This document shows, in pieces, positions 49,501 to 56,625 of a DNA stretch of 64,000 bases. The DNA comes from Chitinispirillaceae bacterium. GTDB taxonomy: Bacteria > Fibrobacterota > Chitinivibrionia > Chitinivibrionales > Chitinispirillaceae. Below the pieces are notes generated by a model. The model did not search any database, was not told where the DNA came from, and saw only the letters and a program-made list of their open reading frames with translations. Every line of letters starts with the position of its first letter. Within the stretch, counting starts at the first letter, position 1. Position numbers and translations under genes: made by a program. Location of the stretch: NCBI GenBank assembly GCA_016929595.1, contig JAFGIN010000021.1, positions 38,094 through 102,093 of the forward strand. Direction: 5' to 3'.

Positions 49501-50195
49501 AACGCCTCCGGGCTCTCACCGAGCCACGTAACAGCCTGACGCCAGCCGGCGTGCGCTTCGCTACTTACTGAGGGCATGCCGGCAAGCTGCTGCAATAACC
49601 GGATACCACGAATGCGGGTGGAGGGCTCGTTGGTGAGATGAAGGGCCAACGCAAGCTGCACATGGGCCGCTTTAGGATACAGCTCTGCCAGGCGCTCGAG
49701 ACCGACGTGAGCGTCATCCCAGCCATCGGGAGCAGAGGCGAGCACCTGGTAGTATTCGAGGCCTGAGAGGGTGGTGGGCTCGGTTTCGCCAAACGCCTTC
49801 CTGTAGTGTCTCAAGGCCATTTGGGGGCGTCCTGCCTTGGAAAGCAAACGCGCCTCCCGCAGCTCGGCTGCGACCTGGTCGCCTCCGCGCAACATCGCAC
49901 TCACGAACGCGAGCCGACCATCCCGCGGATCCGCCTCTTCAAGCTCATGCAGGTACTGTTGCGCCTCCGCCAGCACGCCTACAGTAACGGCATGAACCGC
50001 CAGCTCGCTGAGCGCAGTCGCATCTTTCGGCCGCGAGAGCAGCAGCTTGCGCCAAACTTCAGCCGCCTTGTCTGCGCGCCCACGTTGCATCCAGATGTAT
50101 GCCTGATCTTCGATGGTCTGCGCTGTGCTGCTTTGCGCAGCTAAGGGAGAGTACAACCCAAGCAAGAAACAGGTTACCAGAGCGTAAGCATTCAC
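46557..50195 (-). CDS. bcsC: Cellulose export protein BcsC: TPR scaffold plus outer-membrane porin
   Basis: BcsC carries nascent cellulose through the periplasm and outer membrane. The frame opens at 50510, but that part overlaps bcsZ sequence. GTG 50195 gives a signal peptide (VNAYALVTCFLLGLYSPLAAQS) and a 1212-residue product of normal size. Residues about 25-850 are tandem TPR helices (e.g. QAYIWMQRGRADKAAEVWRK, LIAEPRLPEAVLVAARLAEL). The last 340 residues match the BcsC C-terminal barrel: LDLGVTPVNF, GGLRWKR, SFAGVSDPGTGRVWGGVVK, the YGHGGYFSPQRFVHFGLPI segment, and APYYPLAA. It is the last gene of the bcs operon and very GC-rich compared with neighbours; several long antisense open frames are side effects of this. 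Confidence 0.93.
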   Translation of the reverse strand: MNAYALVTCFLLGLYSPLAAQSSTAQTIEDQAYIWMQRGRADKAAEVWRKLLLSRPKDATALSELAVHAVTVGVLAEAQQYLHELEEADPRDGRLAFVSAMLRGGDQVAAELREARLLSKAGRPQMALRHYRKAFGETEPTTLSGLEYYQVLASAPDGWDDAHVGLERLAELYPKAAHVQLALALHLTNEPSTRIRGIRLLQQLAGMPSVSSEAHAGWRQAVTWLGESPEALPWLQAYVKANPQDNELRHRLELLEPQLARQSALRQAFQALKAGELDQAEEKFQSISGAECDLEALVGLASVALARESFDQAAKLLCQARELAPQRPELWQPLLQTAELWQAIKRSDVLRREGRLEEAQALLEHAATSAATERYQAVLALVEVLLERGELSRAQHSLHELLTAPPTDTGGLRWLVLLLLRANLDEQAAVANEALRDIDAVAAFSPEGLRAEQLRLRAILLRKAGDVIAARDTLVAAAGLDPRASQVWLDLVHLDIELGDLDEAQRSVEALLIAEPRLPEAVLVAARLAELRGEHERGLELLGTIAALASSDEIDKLRRRLEVRLAAAKAVRVFRIGGVSAARMQLSELERVAPSSTHLAIVAEAWADIGEVDHAVLLLHAGEMASAKEPGVRLQLAALLLRAGRTSEAMAVLEELAAQPGLAPAELSSLQKLRIGCVVRVADSRRSQGDLVGARSELATWIGARPLEPQIANAYGRVLHDAGDCVSAAEQFVRVLKRDPGNHDALQGLTYAALSGGIDLAQARHVLQQGLQMHSGDPRLYLFIARLDAMAGSYAAALEELAQAKRLIEDEMRFVATPTSKVKTTTRLSSQAQQPEAELEHLRSEILSETQRVRAAAGTKIKPEMTMRSRQGLPGRHALFELAAPSRLEVPNPWGTLSLQVTPIHLSAGQLVLGGGPDSMPFGTVEGVVGQSDIKAEGVALGVGYRHRSWQLDLGVTPVNFAHPTIVGGLRWKRAFRDVALTIEASRRAVEESVLSFAGVSDPGTGRVWGGVVKQGGAVTLRHDGRNSVSYAALDYKYLTGTNVEPNHSLAAHLGLQWELHRARSTRLETGVAVSAMAFERNLSEFTYGHGGYFSPQRFVHFGLPINWWGSYQAMAWRLNLEPGVTWFQIDEAPYYPLAASTQMSGPTARHPSRASLGLGVDGGLELGYVLTPQMTLGARAELHTGDDFREICAVAFLRFALKGGDDLLRED

Positions 50196-50356
50196 GGGGT
50201 GCCAGCTTCGGCCTTCACGAGATGATGTAGACACGAAGAAACTGGTGTGGCCGATCTTGCGCGTGAGGGCCAGGGGGAATGCAAAGGCGCACCTCCAACT
50301 CCCGGGAAATCCGGAGGAACAATTTGTAACCCTGAACTGTAACGCCGGAGCGGCTG

Positions 50357-50734
50357 TCATTGATTGATGCATTGATACTCCCAGCTTGGATATAGAGCGC
50401 CATCCACTAAGAAGTGGCAGCGACCCAGGATGAAGCCGTTGTGCCATTCCCAAAACCAGGCGAGCAACCTGTTCTCGAGCCGGCCGGCCGATAAATTGTC
50501 TTCGGTCCAACGCAGAAGCTGCACGAAACGCTTCCGGCTATGAACTACCAGCGCAAAGAAGAGTGCATAGTATTGTCCTTCGGAGGTCATATGATCGCCG
50601 TTTGAGTGATCGATCACGCAACCGCTCGCATTGACGAAGTATTCAACGTAGGCCCGCCAGAGCGACCAGACATCGCCACTGTGCCCGGGGCCGCTCAGGG
50701 CGATGAAGCTGGTCAGAGCGAACATGGCAATCAT
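50357..50734 (-). pseudogene. bcsZ: Truncated bcsZ (GH8 endoglucanase)
   Basis: BcsZ is the periplasmic GH8 endo-beta-1,4-glucanase of cellulose operons, normally about 370 residues. The start ATG (50734) overlaps the bcsB stop by four bases (ATGA). The first 97 codons look normal: signal peptide MIAMFALTSFIALSGPGHSG, the family strand GCVIDHSNGDHMTSEGQYY with the catalytic acid Glu52, and RWTEDNLSAGRLENRLLAWFWEW. After that the frame runs to a stop at codon 126. In another phase just after the break, SSWVAATS, a stop, then WMALYIQAGSI resembles a decayed version of the next GH8 segment (SDADxWMA). Only about 160 nt remain before bcsC, so most of the domain, including the catalytic base, is deleted. 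Confidence 0.8.
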
Positions 50735-52959
50735 AGTTGCCTTCGTCGCGGTATTCGCAGCCGCCTCTGCGCCAGGAGCTCGAGTGCCCGCGCGGACCGT
50801 CGCCCCAGCAACAGAGCTGAGACGACCAGCATCGGCACGAGCAGGAGCCAGTGAGTCGCGAAGAACCAGCGTCCCTTGCACCACAGTGGCAGCGCTCCGC
50901 GGGTAGTACGCGGCCCGAGTACAAAGGTACCACGGCGGGCGGTACCAGCGAGCAGCAGGTCACCGCCAGCGAGCGACGCCTCCGCGTGGCCCATCGCGTC
51001 GGCTAAGGCTGGGACCTGACTGTTTTCGGTCGCGAGCAGAAGAACGGTGCTGCGGTCAGGAGCCCAAGGCGATACGACGCCGGCGACACCAAGAATGGGC
51101 AAGACCGTCTGAGCAAAACGGCGAGCCAGGGGCAACTGAATGAAAGCGGCAAATCCGGTCAGGTAGTTAAGCAGCACACCTGGCCGCCACGGACAACGCG
51201 GTGCCAGGCCGCCGGGAGTGTAGACAAAGGGCAGCTCGTCTGCATAGCTTCGAAGCCACGGGTGCCAGGGTCCGCCGGCCACTACGAGCAGATCTCTGTT
51301 ACGCCCTGCCTTCTCGTAGGTGCTGCTTGAGTTCGCGAACACCACACGCCTGGACAGCTCGCCCGTAACCGCGGAAACGTGCGCCAGCGCGGAGAGCAGC
51401 AAGCCAAGCTCGGCCGGATGTGGCTGGGGAGCGAGCAGTACAGCGGTCTCACGCAGGTCGGCGAAACGAGTAAAGGGAAAACCATCATAAACAAATAGCT
51501 TCACGTCCGGCATGACAGCGAAATGGTGTAGTTGCTCGACATGCAGAGCGGTGCTGCCCTCGATCACGACTCGGGGAAGCACTGGGCCCGACATCTCACA
51601 ATCACAACCTCTCCCGTCAGAACTGAAGTCAGCATGTAGACGCAACTCGTTGTAACCTGATAGTTGGCTCGTGTGAATAGCGAAGCGGGCGCATTGGAGC
51701 GTGGAACGCTGTGCCGGCTCAGGTACTGCCAACCTGCCAATAATGTGATGATTCAGCTCCACTACTAGCTCTGGAGGAGGAGCCCCAGGCGGCACGCTCA
51801 CTCGGTAGTCGATAACGAGCGGAATCGCCCGGGTGATCCCGGCAAAAAGATCGGGCGCCAGCCGGAACGAGACCGCTTGAGTCACCCCGTTAGCCCCTTC
51901 CAACACGAGGTCGGCACCCGAAGTCAAGTCGTCCAAACGAATCGCCTTGTCACTCTTCACCCAGCGGGGCGCCTCGTAGGGTTGGTACTCGCTTCGGTTA
52001 CCGGGAAGTACACCGCCACGAGCGATAGTGCCCGTAGCGAACCGCTGCGCAATCGCCAACAGCTCACCAGGCGTCGCCGCCGCGATGACGAGCAACTTGG
52101 CTGCGTCATCCACACTGTTCGGGTGGTCGACCAGACGAACTGTTGGGCCTTCGCCCTTGCTCCGACCGAGCGTCACCTCTGATTCACCTGCCGTAAGCAC
52201 AACGGAGTTCCCAACGGGCAATTCATTAAAGAAGACCGCAAAACGAAGTCGCGAGCCACCCTGAAGCCCGAAATAGGCGGCTACGAGGCTGGCTGCCCGT
52301 ACCATCTCCAGCGTACGCTCGCCCAACAGCACCACCTGGATGGTGGTCGGCTCCTCCACTCGGGGGTCGAGAAATGGCAATGGTAGTAAAGTCATGTCGT
52401 TGGCGATCGGCAGCGCAACCTGCTGAAGCTCTAGCTCAGCGGCTTTGAGCGCCAGAAGAAGCTCGTCGCCTGCGGGTTCGCAGGAGTCGGCGCCCGGCAG
52501 GCGCAGCACCAGGACGTTATCATCGGAGAGCAAGGCTGGGTCGAGGGTCAGAACTTTAACCTGCCCTGCAGTCAGCTTGATCTGGCCAGCAGTGTAGCCG
52601 TTGAGAGCGACCTCTATGTCAACCACCCCACTCTTTTCGCCGGTTGTACTGAGACGAAGTCGCGCCGCAGTCACCAGGCGGTCAACGCGTAACCTGAAGG
52701 GAACACGAATCTCGGAGCGGGAGGTGCTGAACTTTGGAGTTTCTCGACCGGGCTTTACGATCGAAATGGTACGCCAGCCAGCTGCCTCAAGCGACTCGGG
52801 GACTGAAGCCTCGAGCACAGAGCGCTCATTCCGGTCCAGAAAAGCAGCTCGTAAGCCCCATTTCCGAGCCGCTGGTTTCGATTGCGCCAGTAAACTACTA
52901 CAGGTGACCGCAACCAGCGCTAGCCAGACAAAGTTACGGGCAGTCATTTTTGCCGTCAT
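50731..52959 (-). CDS. bcsB: Cellulose synthase periplasmic subunit BcsB
   Basis: BcsB is the periplasmic, membrane-tethered partner of BcsA that receives the growing glucan. ATG 52959 is chosen because AGAGGT lies just upstream; the frame opens at 53016 without such a site. The 742-residue product has a signal peptide (NFVWLALVAVTCSSLLAQS), two rounds of jelly-roll carbohydrate-binding and flavodoxin-like domains (IEVALNGYTAGQIKL, DDNVLVLRLPG; VVELNHHIIGRLAV, GYNELRLHADFS) and a C-terminal TM helix (HWLLLVPMLVVSALLL) followed by a basic tail. It overlaps the end of bcsA by 26 nt and couples to bcsZ by ATGA. Confidence 0.92.
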   Translation of the reverse strand: MTAKMTARNFVWLALVAVTCSSLLAQSKPAARKWGLRAAFLDRNERSVLEASVPESLEAAGWRTISIVKPGRETPKFSTSRSEIRVPFRLRVDRLVTAARLRLSTTGEKSGVVDIEVALNGYTAGQIKLTAGQVKVLTLDPALLSDDNVLVLRLPGADSCEPAGDELLLALKAAELELQQVALPIANDMTLLPLPFLDPRVEEPTTIQVVLLGERTLEMVRAASLVAAYFGLQGGSRLRFAVFFNELPVGNSVVLTAGESEVTLGRSKGEGPTVRLVDHPNSVDDAAKLLVIAAATPGELLAIAQRFATGTIARGGVLPGNRSEYQPYEAPRWVKSDKAIRLDDLTSGADLVLEGANGVTQAVSFRLAPDLFAGITRAIPLVIDYRVSVPPGAPPPELVVELNHHIIGRLAVPEPAQRSTLQCARFAIHTSQLSGYNELRLHADFSSDGRGCDCEMSGPVLPRVVIEGSTALHVEQLHHFAVMPDVKLFVYDGFPFTRFADLRETAVLLAPQPHPAELGLLLSALAHVSAVTGELSRRVVFANSSSTYEKAGRNRDLLVVAGGPWHPWLRSYADELPFVYTPGGLAPRCPWRPGVLLNYLTGFAAFIQLPLARRFAQTVLPILGVAGVVSPWAPDRSTVLLLATENSQVPALADAMGHAEASLAGGDLLLAGTARRGTFVLGPRTTRGALPLWCKGRWFFATHWLLLVPMLVVSALLLGRRSARALELLAQRRLRIPRRRQL

Positions 52960-55072
52960 GTGTACCTCTCGTGGTCGTTGAGCTAATAACAAGCTGTTTA
53001 AGGCCACGCAGGCCACACAGCGAGATATCCAGAAACGAACGCACCGGCTGATCGAGCGTACGGTCGTCAGCCCAGCGGATCCAGGAATCCGCCCGACAGA
53101 AGAGCACCCGCACCAGGAAACGCTCTCGCTCGGGAGAAAGCGTTACGAACTCGAGACGCAAGACTCCAGCCTCGGTACTCACCACCCGAGCCGGCAGTGG
53201 CAAGCTCTCTTCGCCGAGACGCAGAGTCAGATGGAGCTTTTCACCGCGCTCGAACTCATCACCAGCGTGATTCAATGCTGCGCCAGAGAGCGACAAATCA
53301 CTAAGCTCACAGGCAACTGTGTGCCCGCATGAACGCTCCACCATGGCCGGCAGCCGAGGCGCAATACGGGCGTGTCTGCGGCGCTGTTGACGCTCGAAGG
53401 CGGCGGCAATGGCAGTCGAAAGAATAATCAGATTATATGTGGCCCAGCCAACATTGATGAGCACGGCATCGAGCTGTTGCCTACCGGTACTGGCAGCCCA
53501 CAGTCCGGCGACGATACCAGCAAGATTAAGGCCAAAAAGCACCAGAAATGGCATTGCAATGCGCCAGTCAAAATAGCTCGTGGCAATTAGTCCGCCCTTC
53601 GCCGTAACGTTAAAGCGCCCGAGCCGTGGATTGACAAGAGCCAAAATCGTCGGCAGGACGATGTAGACGGAGAGAACCGTTTCATACAGCTCGCCCCAAA
53701 ACGACCGCCGGAAGCCGCCCTGAATGCGGGAAGCCGTCATGAGCGTGAACGTCAGATGCGGCAAGGCATAGCTGAGCACCATGACAGGTGCGGCGGCGAA
53801 GATATGGGCATTGAACAGAAAGAAGCCCAGCGGCGCCGTGAGGAAGATTAGACGCGGAAGCCCCGACAGGAAATAGAGCTGCCCGTTGAGGTAGCAGAGC
53901 CTTTGGGGCCAGGTCAGTCCCGGCCCGAACAGCGGGTTATCAACCCTTAGTATCTGCACCATACCGCGGGCCCAGCGGACACGTTGGCGTATGTGGCCGG
54001 AGAGAGACTCAGTGGCGAGACCGCCCGCCTGGCGCACGCCAAGAAAAGCTGTCCGCCAGCCGCACCGGTGCATTCTGAGAGCTGTATGAGCATCCTCAGT
54101 GACGGTTTCCTCGGAAATACCGCCCACATCGGTCAGGGCCGCTCGCCGTATCACCGCACAGGAGCCGCAGAAAAAAACGGCGTTCCAAAGGTCATTGCCG
54201 GGTTGGATGAGACCATAAAACAGCTCGCCTTCATTCGGGCAGGTCTTGAATACACGCAAGTTCCGCTCGAGCGGGTCGGGAGAGTAGAAGTGGTGCGGTG
54301 TCTGCACCATTGCCAGTCGGTCATCCTCGACCAGCCATCCCATCGTGAGCTGTAAGAAGGAGCGGGTCGGGACGTGATCGCAGTCAAACACCGCCACAAA
54401 GGGTGCGTCAGTACGGGCCAACGCCGCATTGATGTTACCGGCCTTGGCACCATGATTGTCGTGACGAATGAAATAGCCGACCCCCACATCCTTCGCGAAG
54501 TGCTGAAAATCATCACGGTTGCCGTCGTCGAGCACGAAGATGCGCAGCTTGTCCTGCGGCCAGTCGAGTGCCTGAGCAGCCAAAATGGTAGCGCGTACAA
54601 CCTCCAGCGGCTCGTTGTAAGTGGGGATGAGCACATCCACCGCCGGCCATTCTCTTACGTCGGCGGGTAACGCCAACGGTTTGCGCGCGATCGGCTGCGA
54701 TAACTGAAAGTAACCTAGGGCCAAGACCAGAAAGGCATAGAGCTCAGCAAACAGCAAGGCAGCACTGAGCAGGAGGTCGAGCGACTCTATGCTCATGGTG
54801 GCGCTGATTCGCCAGGCCAGGTAGCGCGCCGACACCGTTATCGCCATCACCATCAGTATTAGTGTGCTTGCACGGTGGCGCAAGTGGGCAATGACCAATG
54901 CCACAACGAATAGCATCCCACTCAAAGTCACTTGCTCACGCAGCTCCAGCGGCGTGAGCATCACCAATGTCAGCATTACCACAGCCACTACCGTTGCCAG
55001 CAGGCGCACCGCACGTGCAATTCCCCCTGCAAACGGAATGGCAGACGCGCTAAGCAATTTTGCAGTGCTCAT
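52934..55072 (-). CDS. bcsA: Cellulose synthase catalytic subunit BcsA (UDP-forming)
   Basis: Inner-membrane GT2 processive synthase using UDP-glucose, activated by cyclic di-GMP. The 712 residues show four N-terminal TM helices, the GT2 domain with DDG (182-184), DCD (230-232), FFCGS, the TED general-base motif (325-327) and QRVRW (363-367), four or more further TM helices, and a C-terminal PilZ domain with an Arg-rich R-x-x-x-R segment (RRRHARIAPR) and DLSLSGAAL. All catalytic and c-di-GMP motifs are intact. The start overlaps the bcsQ stop by four bases. Base composition is GC-rich like the rest of the operon and unlike flanking genes. Confidence 0.96.
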   Translation of the reverse strand: MSTAKLLSASAIPFAGGIARAVRLLATVVAVVMLTLVMLTPLELREQVTLSGMLFVVALVIAHLRHRASTLILMVMAITVSARYLAWRISATMSIESLDLLLSAALLFAELYAFLVLALGYFQLSQPIARKPLALPADVREWPAVDVLIPTYNEPLEVVRATILAAQALDWPQDKLRIFVLDDGNRDDFQHFAKDVGVGYFIRHDNHGAKAGNINAALARTDAPFVAVFDCDHVPTRSFLQLTMGWLVEDDRLAMVQTPHHFYSPDPLERNLRVFKTCPNEGELFYGLIQPGNDLWNAVFFCGSCAVIRRAALTDVGGISEETVTEDAHTALRMHRCGWRTAFLGVRQAGGLATESLSGHIRQRVRWARGMVQILRVDNPLFGPGLTWPQRLCYLNGQLYFLSGLPRLIFLTAPLGFFLFNAHIFAAAPVMVLSYALPHLTFTLMTASRIQGGFRRSFWGELYETVLSVYIVLPTILALVNPRLGRFNVTAKGGLIATSYFDWRIAMPFLVLFGLNLAGIVAGLWAASTGRQQLDAVLINVGWATYNLIILSTAIAAAFERQQRRRHARIAPRLPAMVERSCGHTVACELSDLSLSGAALNHAGDEFERGEKLHLTLRLGEESLPLPARVVSTEAGVLRLEFVTLSPERERFLVRVLFCRADSWIRWADDRTLDQPVRSFLDISLCGLRGLKQLVISSTTTRGTHDGKNDCP

Positions 55073-55872
55073 GATTCCCTCGCTGGCTGCAAACTCGTAG
55101 CCGTGTGTCGTCGAAGATCGGCGAATGATGTCAGCAGGCGCTCGCTCAGCTCACGCAAAGCCGCCACAGCCCCGGTCATGGGGCTGTGCAAGGCGACCGG
55201 CAGCTGTTGCGCCCATGCTTCGCCGACGACAGGATCGCGTGGTATCGAGCAAGGCACCAGCCGCTCACCGAGGTGTTGCCTCAACAATAACTCCGCGTCA
55301 CGAGCAAGCTCGTTGCGCGGCTCCATTTGGTTGAGGACATGCCAGACCACCGGCGGTAGCTCACTCCCTCGGCACCGACGTTCCAATATGACCGCTATAA
55401 CCGGAAGTGTAGCGAAACAGGCGGCATCGGGCAGGTGCACACCCACGATAGCATGTGCCATCTCGAGCACGCGTTCCGTCCAGACCCGCTCCCCAGCCGG
55501 TGTGTCGACCAATACCAGCTCGGTACCGGTAGGTACGATCTCGAGTACACGGCGCAGCAGCCAACCTGAATCGGCCAGGAGAGTGCTCTCAGCTTGCTGC
55601 AGATCGTCGCGATCACGGGCGCCAAATGGAATGTAGGGCACCCCCCCTCGTTGCGCGGCCAGATACTCGATGATTTCGTTGGACGAGGAGCCTTCGGCTA
55701 TACCAACCCTCAACCCAGGCAGCATACCCAGAAGTGTCCCAAGAGCGTTTTGTGGATCACAGTCCAGTGCAAGCACACGGTAGCCCGCACGGGCAAGTAT
55801 GACACCCAGATTGGCTACTAACGTCGTGCGGCCAGTGCCTCCTTTAGCCGAGACAAAGGCGATGATCTTCAT
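55069..55872 (-). CDS. bcsQ: ParA/MinD-like BcsQ
   Basis: BcsQ (YhjQ) is a SIMIBI-class ATPase needed for assembly or polar placement of the cellulose synthase complex in proteobacteria. The 267-residue product has a deviant Walker A KGGTGRTT at 10-17: the signature Lys10 is kept, but the P-loop Lys normally before TT is Arg15. A Walker A' (ALDCDPQNALG) and a switch-like VLVDTPAG follow. The last 30 residues are Arg/Ser-rich. The start overlaps the bcsR-like stop (ATGA) and the stop overlaps the bcsA start (ATGA). Confidence 0.88.
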   Translation of the reverse strand: MKIIAFVSAKGGTGRTTLVANLGVILARAGYRVLALDCDPQNALGTLLGMLPGLRVGIAEGSSSNEIIEYLAAQRGGVPYIPFGARDRDDLQQAESTLLADSGWLLRRVLEIVPTGTELVLVDTPAGERVWTERVLEMAHAIVGVHLPDAACFATLPVIAVILERRCRGSELPPVVWHVLNQMEPRNELARDAELLLRQHLGERLVPCSIPRDPVVGEAWAQQLPVALHSPMTGAVAALRELSERLLTSFADLRRHTATSLQPARES

Positions 55873-56228
55873 ATAGCAACTCCATCCTTTTGCAAAACAA
55901 CGGGTTTGGCGACATCAGCGGGTTCTTCCGGTTGATCGAGCAACTCGGAAACAAGATGCAACAAAGGCCATCGCTGTCGGGTTTCAAGCTCACGGTGCAC
56001 GCTGTTGAACTCGATGTATTGCATCTCCCCACCTATAGCGGCAAGGAGAGCGGCCACATCGACAGCATTACTCGTGGTTCCCCCCAGAGCCACAAACGGC
56101 ATTCTTGCCGCAGACTCCCGGATTGCTGGGCCCTCGACAGGGAAAGAAGAACCGCCATCGCCACTATTACGTATCGCTACATTTCGAGGAAAGAACGGCT
56201 GTGAAAATGACCTTCCCACTTTGACCAT
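55869..56228 (-). CDS. BcsR/BcsP-like small cellulose biosynthesis protein
   Basis: First gene of the operon, 119 residues. ATG 56228 has a strong GGAGGGAGG site; the frame opens at 56345 but that part is upstream of the ribosome site. The C-terminal third (EMQYIEFNSVHRELETRQRW, then PLLHLVSELL) resembles E. coli BcsR, which binds BcsQ and ends in a similar RWPLL segment. The longer N-terminal Ser/Gly-rich half is closer to the BcsP form of other proteobacteria. Role: partner of BcsQ in complex assembly (family knowledge). Identification rests on a short motif plus position. Confidence 0.65.
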   Translation of the reverse strand: MVKVGRSFSQPFFPRNVAIRNSGDGGSSFPVEGPAIRESAARMPFVALGGTTSNAVDVAALLAAIGGEMQYIEFNSVHRELETRQRWPLLHLVSELLDQPEEPADVAKPVVLQKDGVAI

Positions 56229-56625
56229 AGAACCTCCCTCCGATTCCGATAGATGTGAGGGGTATAATAACAGGGACGCCGAGAGCGTGACCCGGTGAGA
56301 GCGCCCCAACCCCGCATAACTTAGTAGTTTCAAGAGTTGTGCCATCAGGACAATGCAGCGTTTGCAGATACCTGTTGTATTGTGTATTTGTAAGCGTTCA
56401 ACCAGGGCACGTGGTCAGTTCCTTGAAAATGGAGAGAGTCGAATTGAAGCCCCGAAATTTTCGGGAGTGTTTCAGTGTTTAAGATTTCAGACTTGTGCCG
56501 AAAGGCACGGTTTCTGCTCTTCTTGAGATTATGGTTACCTGTTTCATGCTTCACCATTGCAATGTGAACAGGTAAATCCGCATTCTCTCTTTTCTGTTTT
56601 CGGGATTTTAGGAAAAAATTACAAT
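56229..56625. other. Divergent intergenic region between bcs operon and TonB receptor
   Basis: 397 nt. GC content falls from the bcs side to the receptor side near 56310-56345, which is the right junction of the foreign-looking block. A perfect 9-bp inverted repeat, TTACCTGTT at 56535-56543 and AACAGGTAA at 56567-56575 with 23 nt between, lies 50 nt before the receptor start and could be an operator or a weak hairpin. Promoters for both directions are expected here but none is convincing. Confidence 0.4.

Larger units (their letters stand above)
46530..56345 (-). other. GC-rich bcs operon block, probable foreign DNA
   Basis: All six cellulose genes lie on one strand and are linked by ATGA or longer overlaps down to bcsZ. 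As a sample, 48241-48300 has 40 G+C in 60, whereas 44281-44340 in the gene before the block has 23 in 60. Flanking genes on both sides are AT-rich and Fibrobacterota-like. No recombinase, att site or insertion sequence was found at either border, so both transfer and an assembly join remain possible. Confidence 0.7.
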
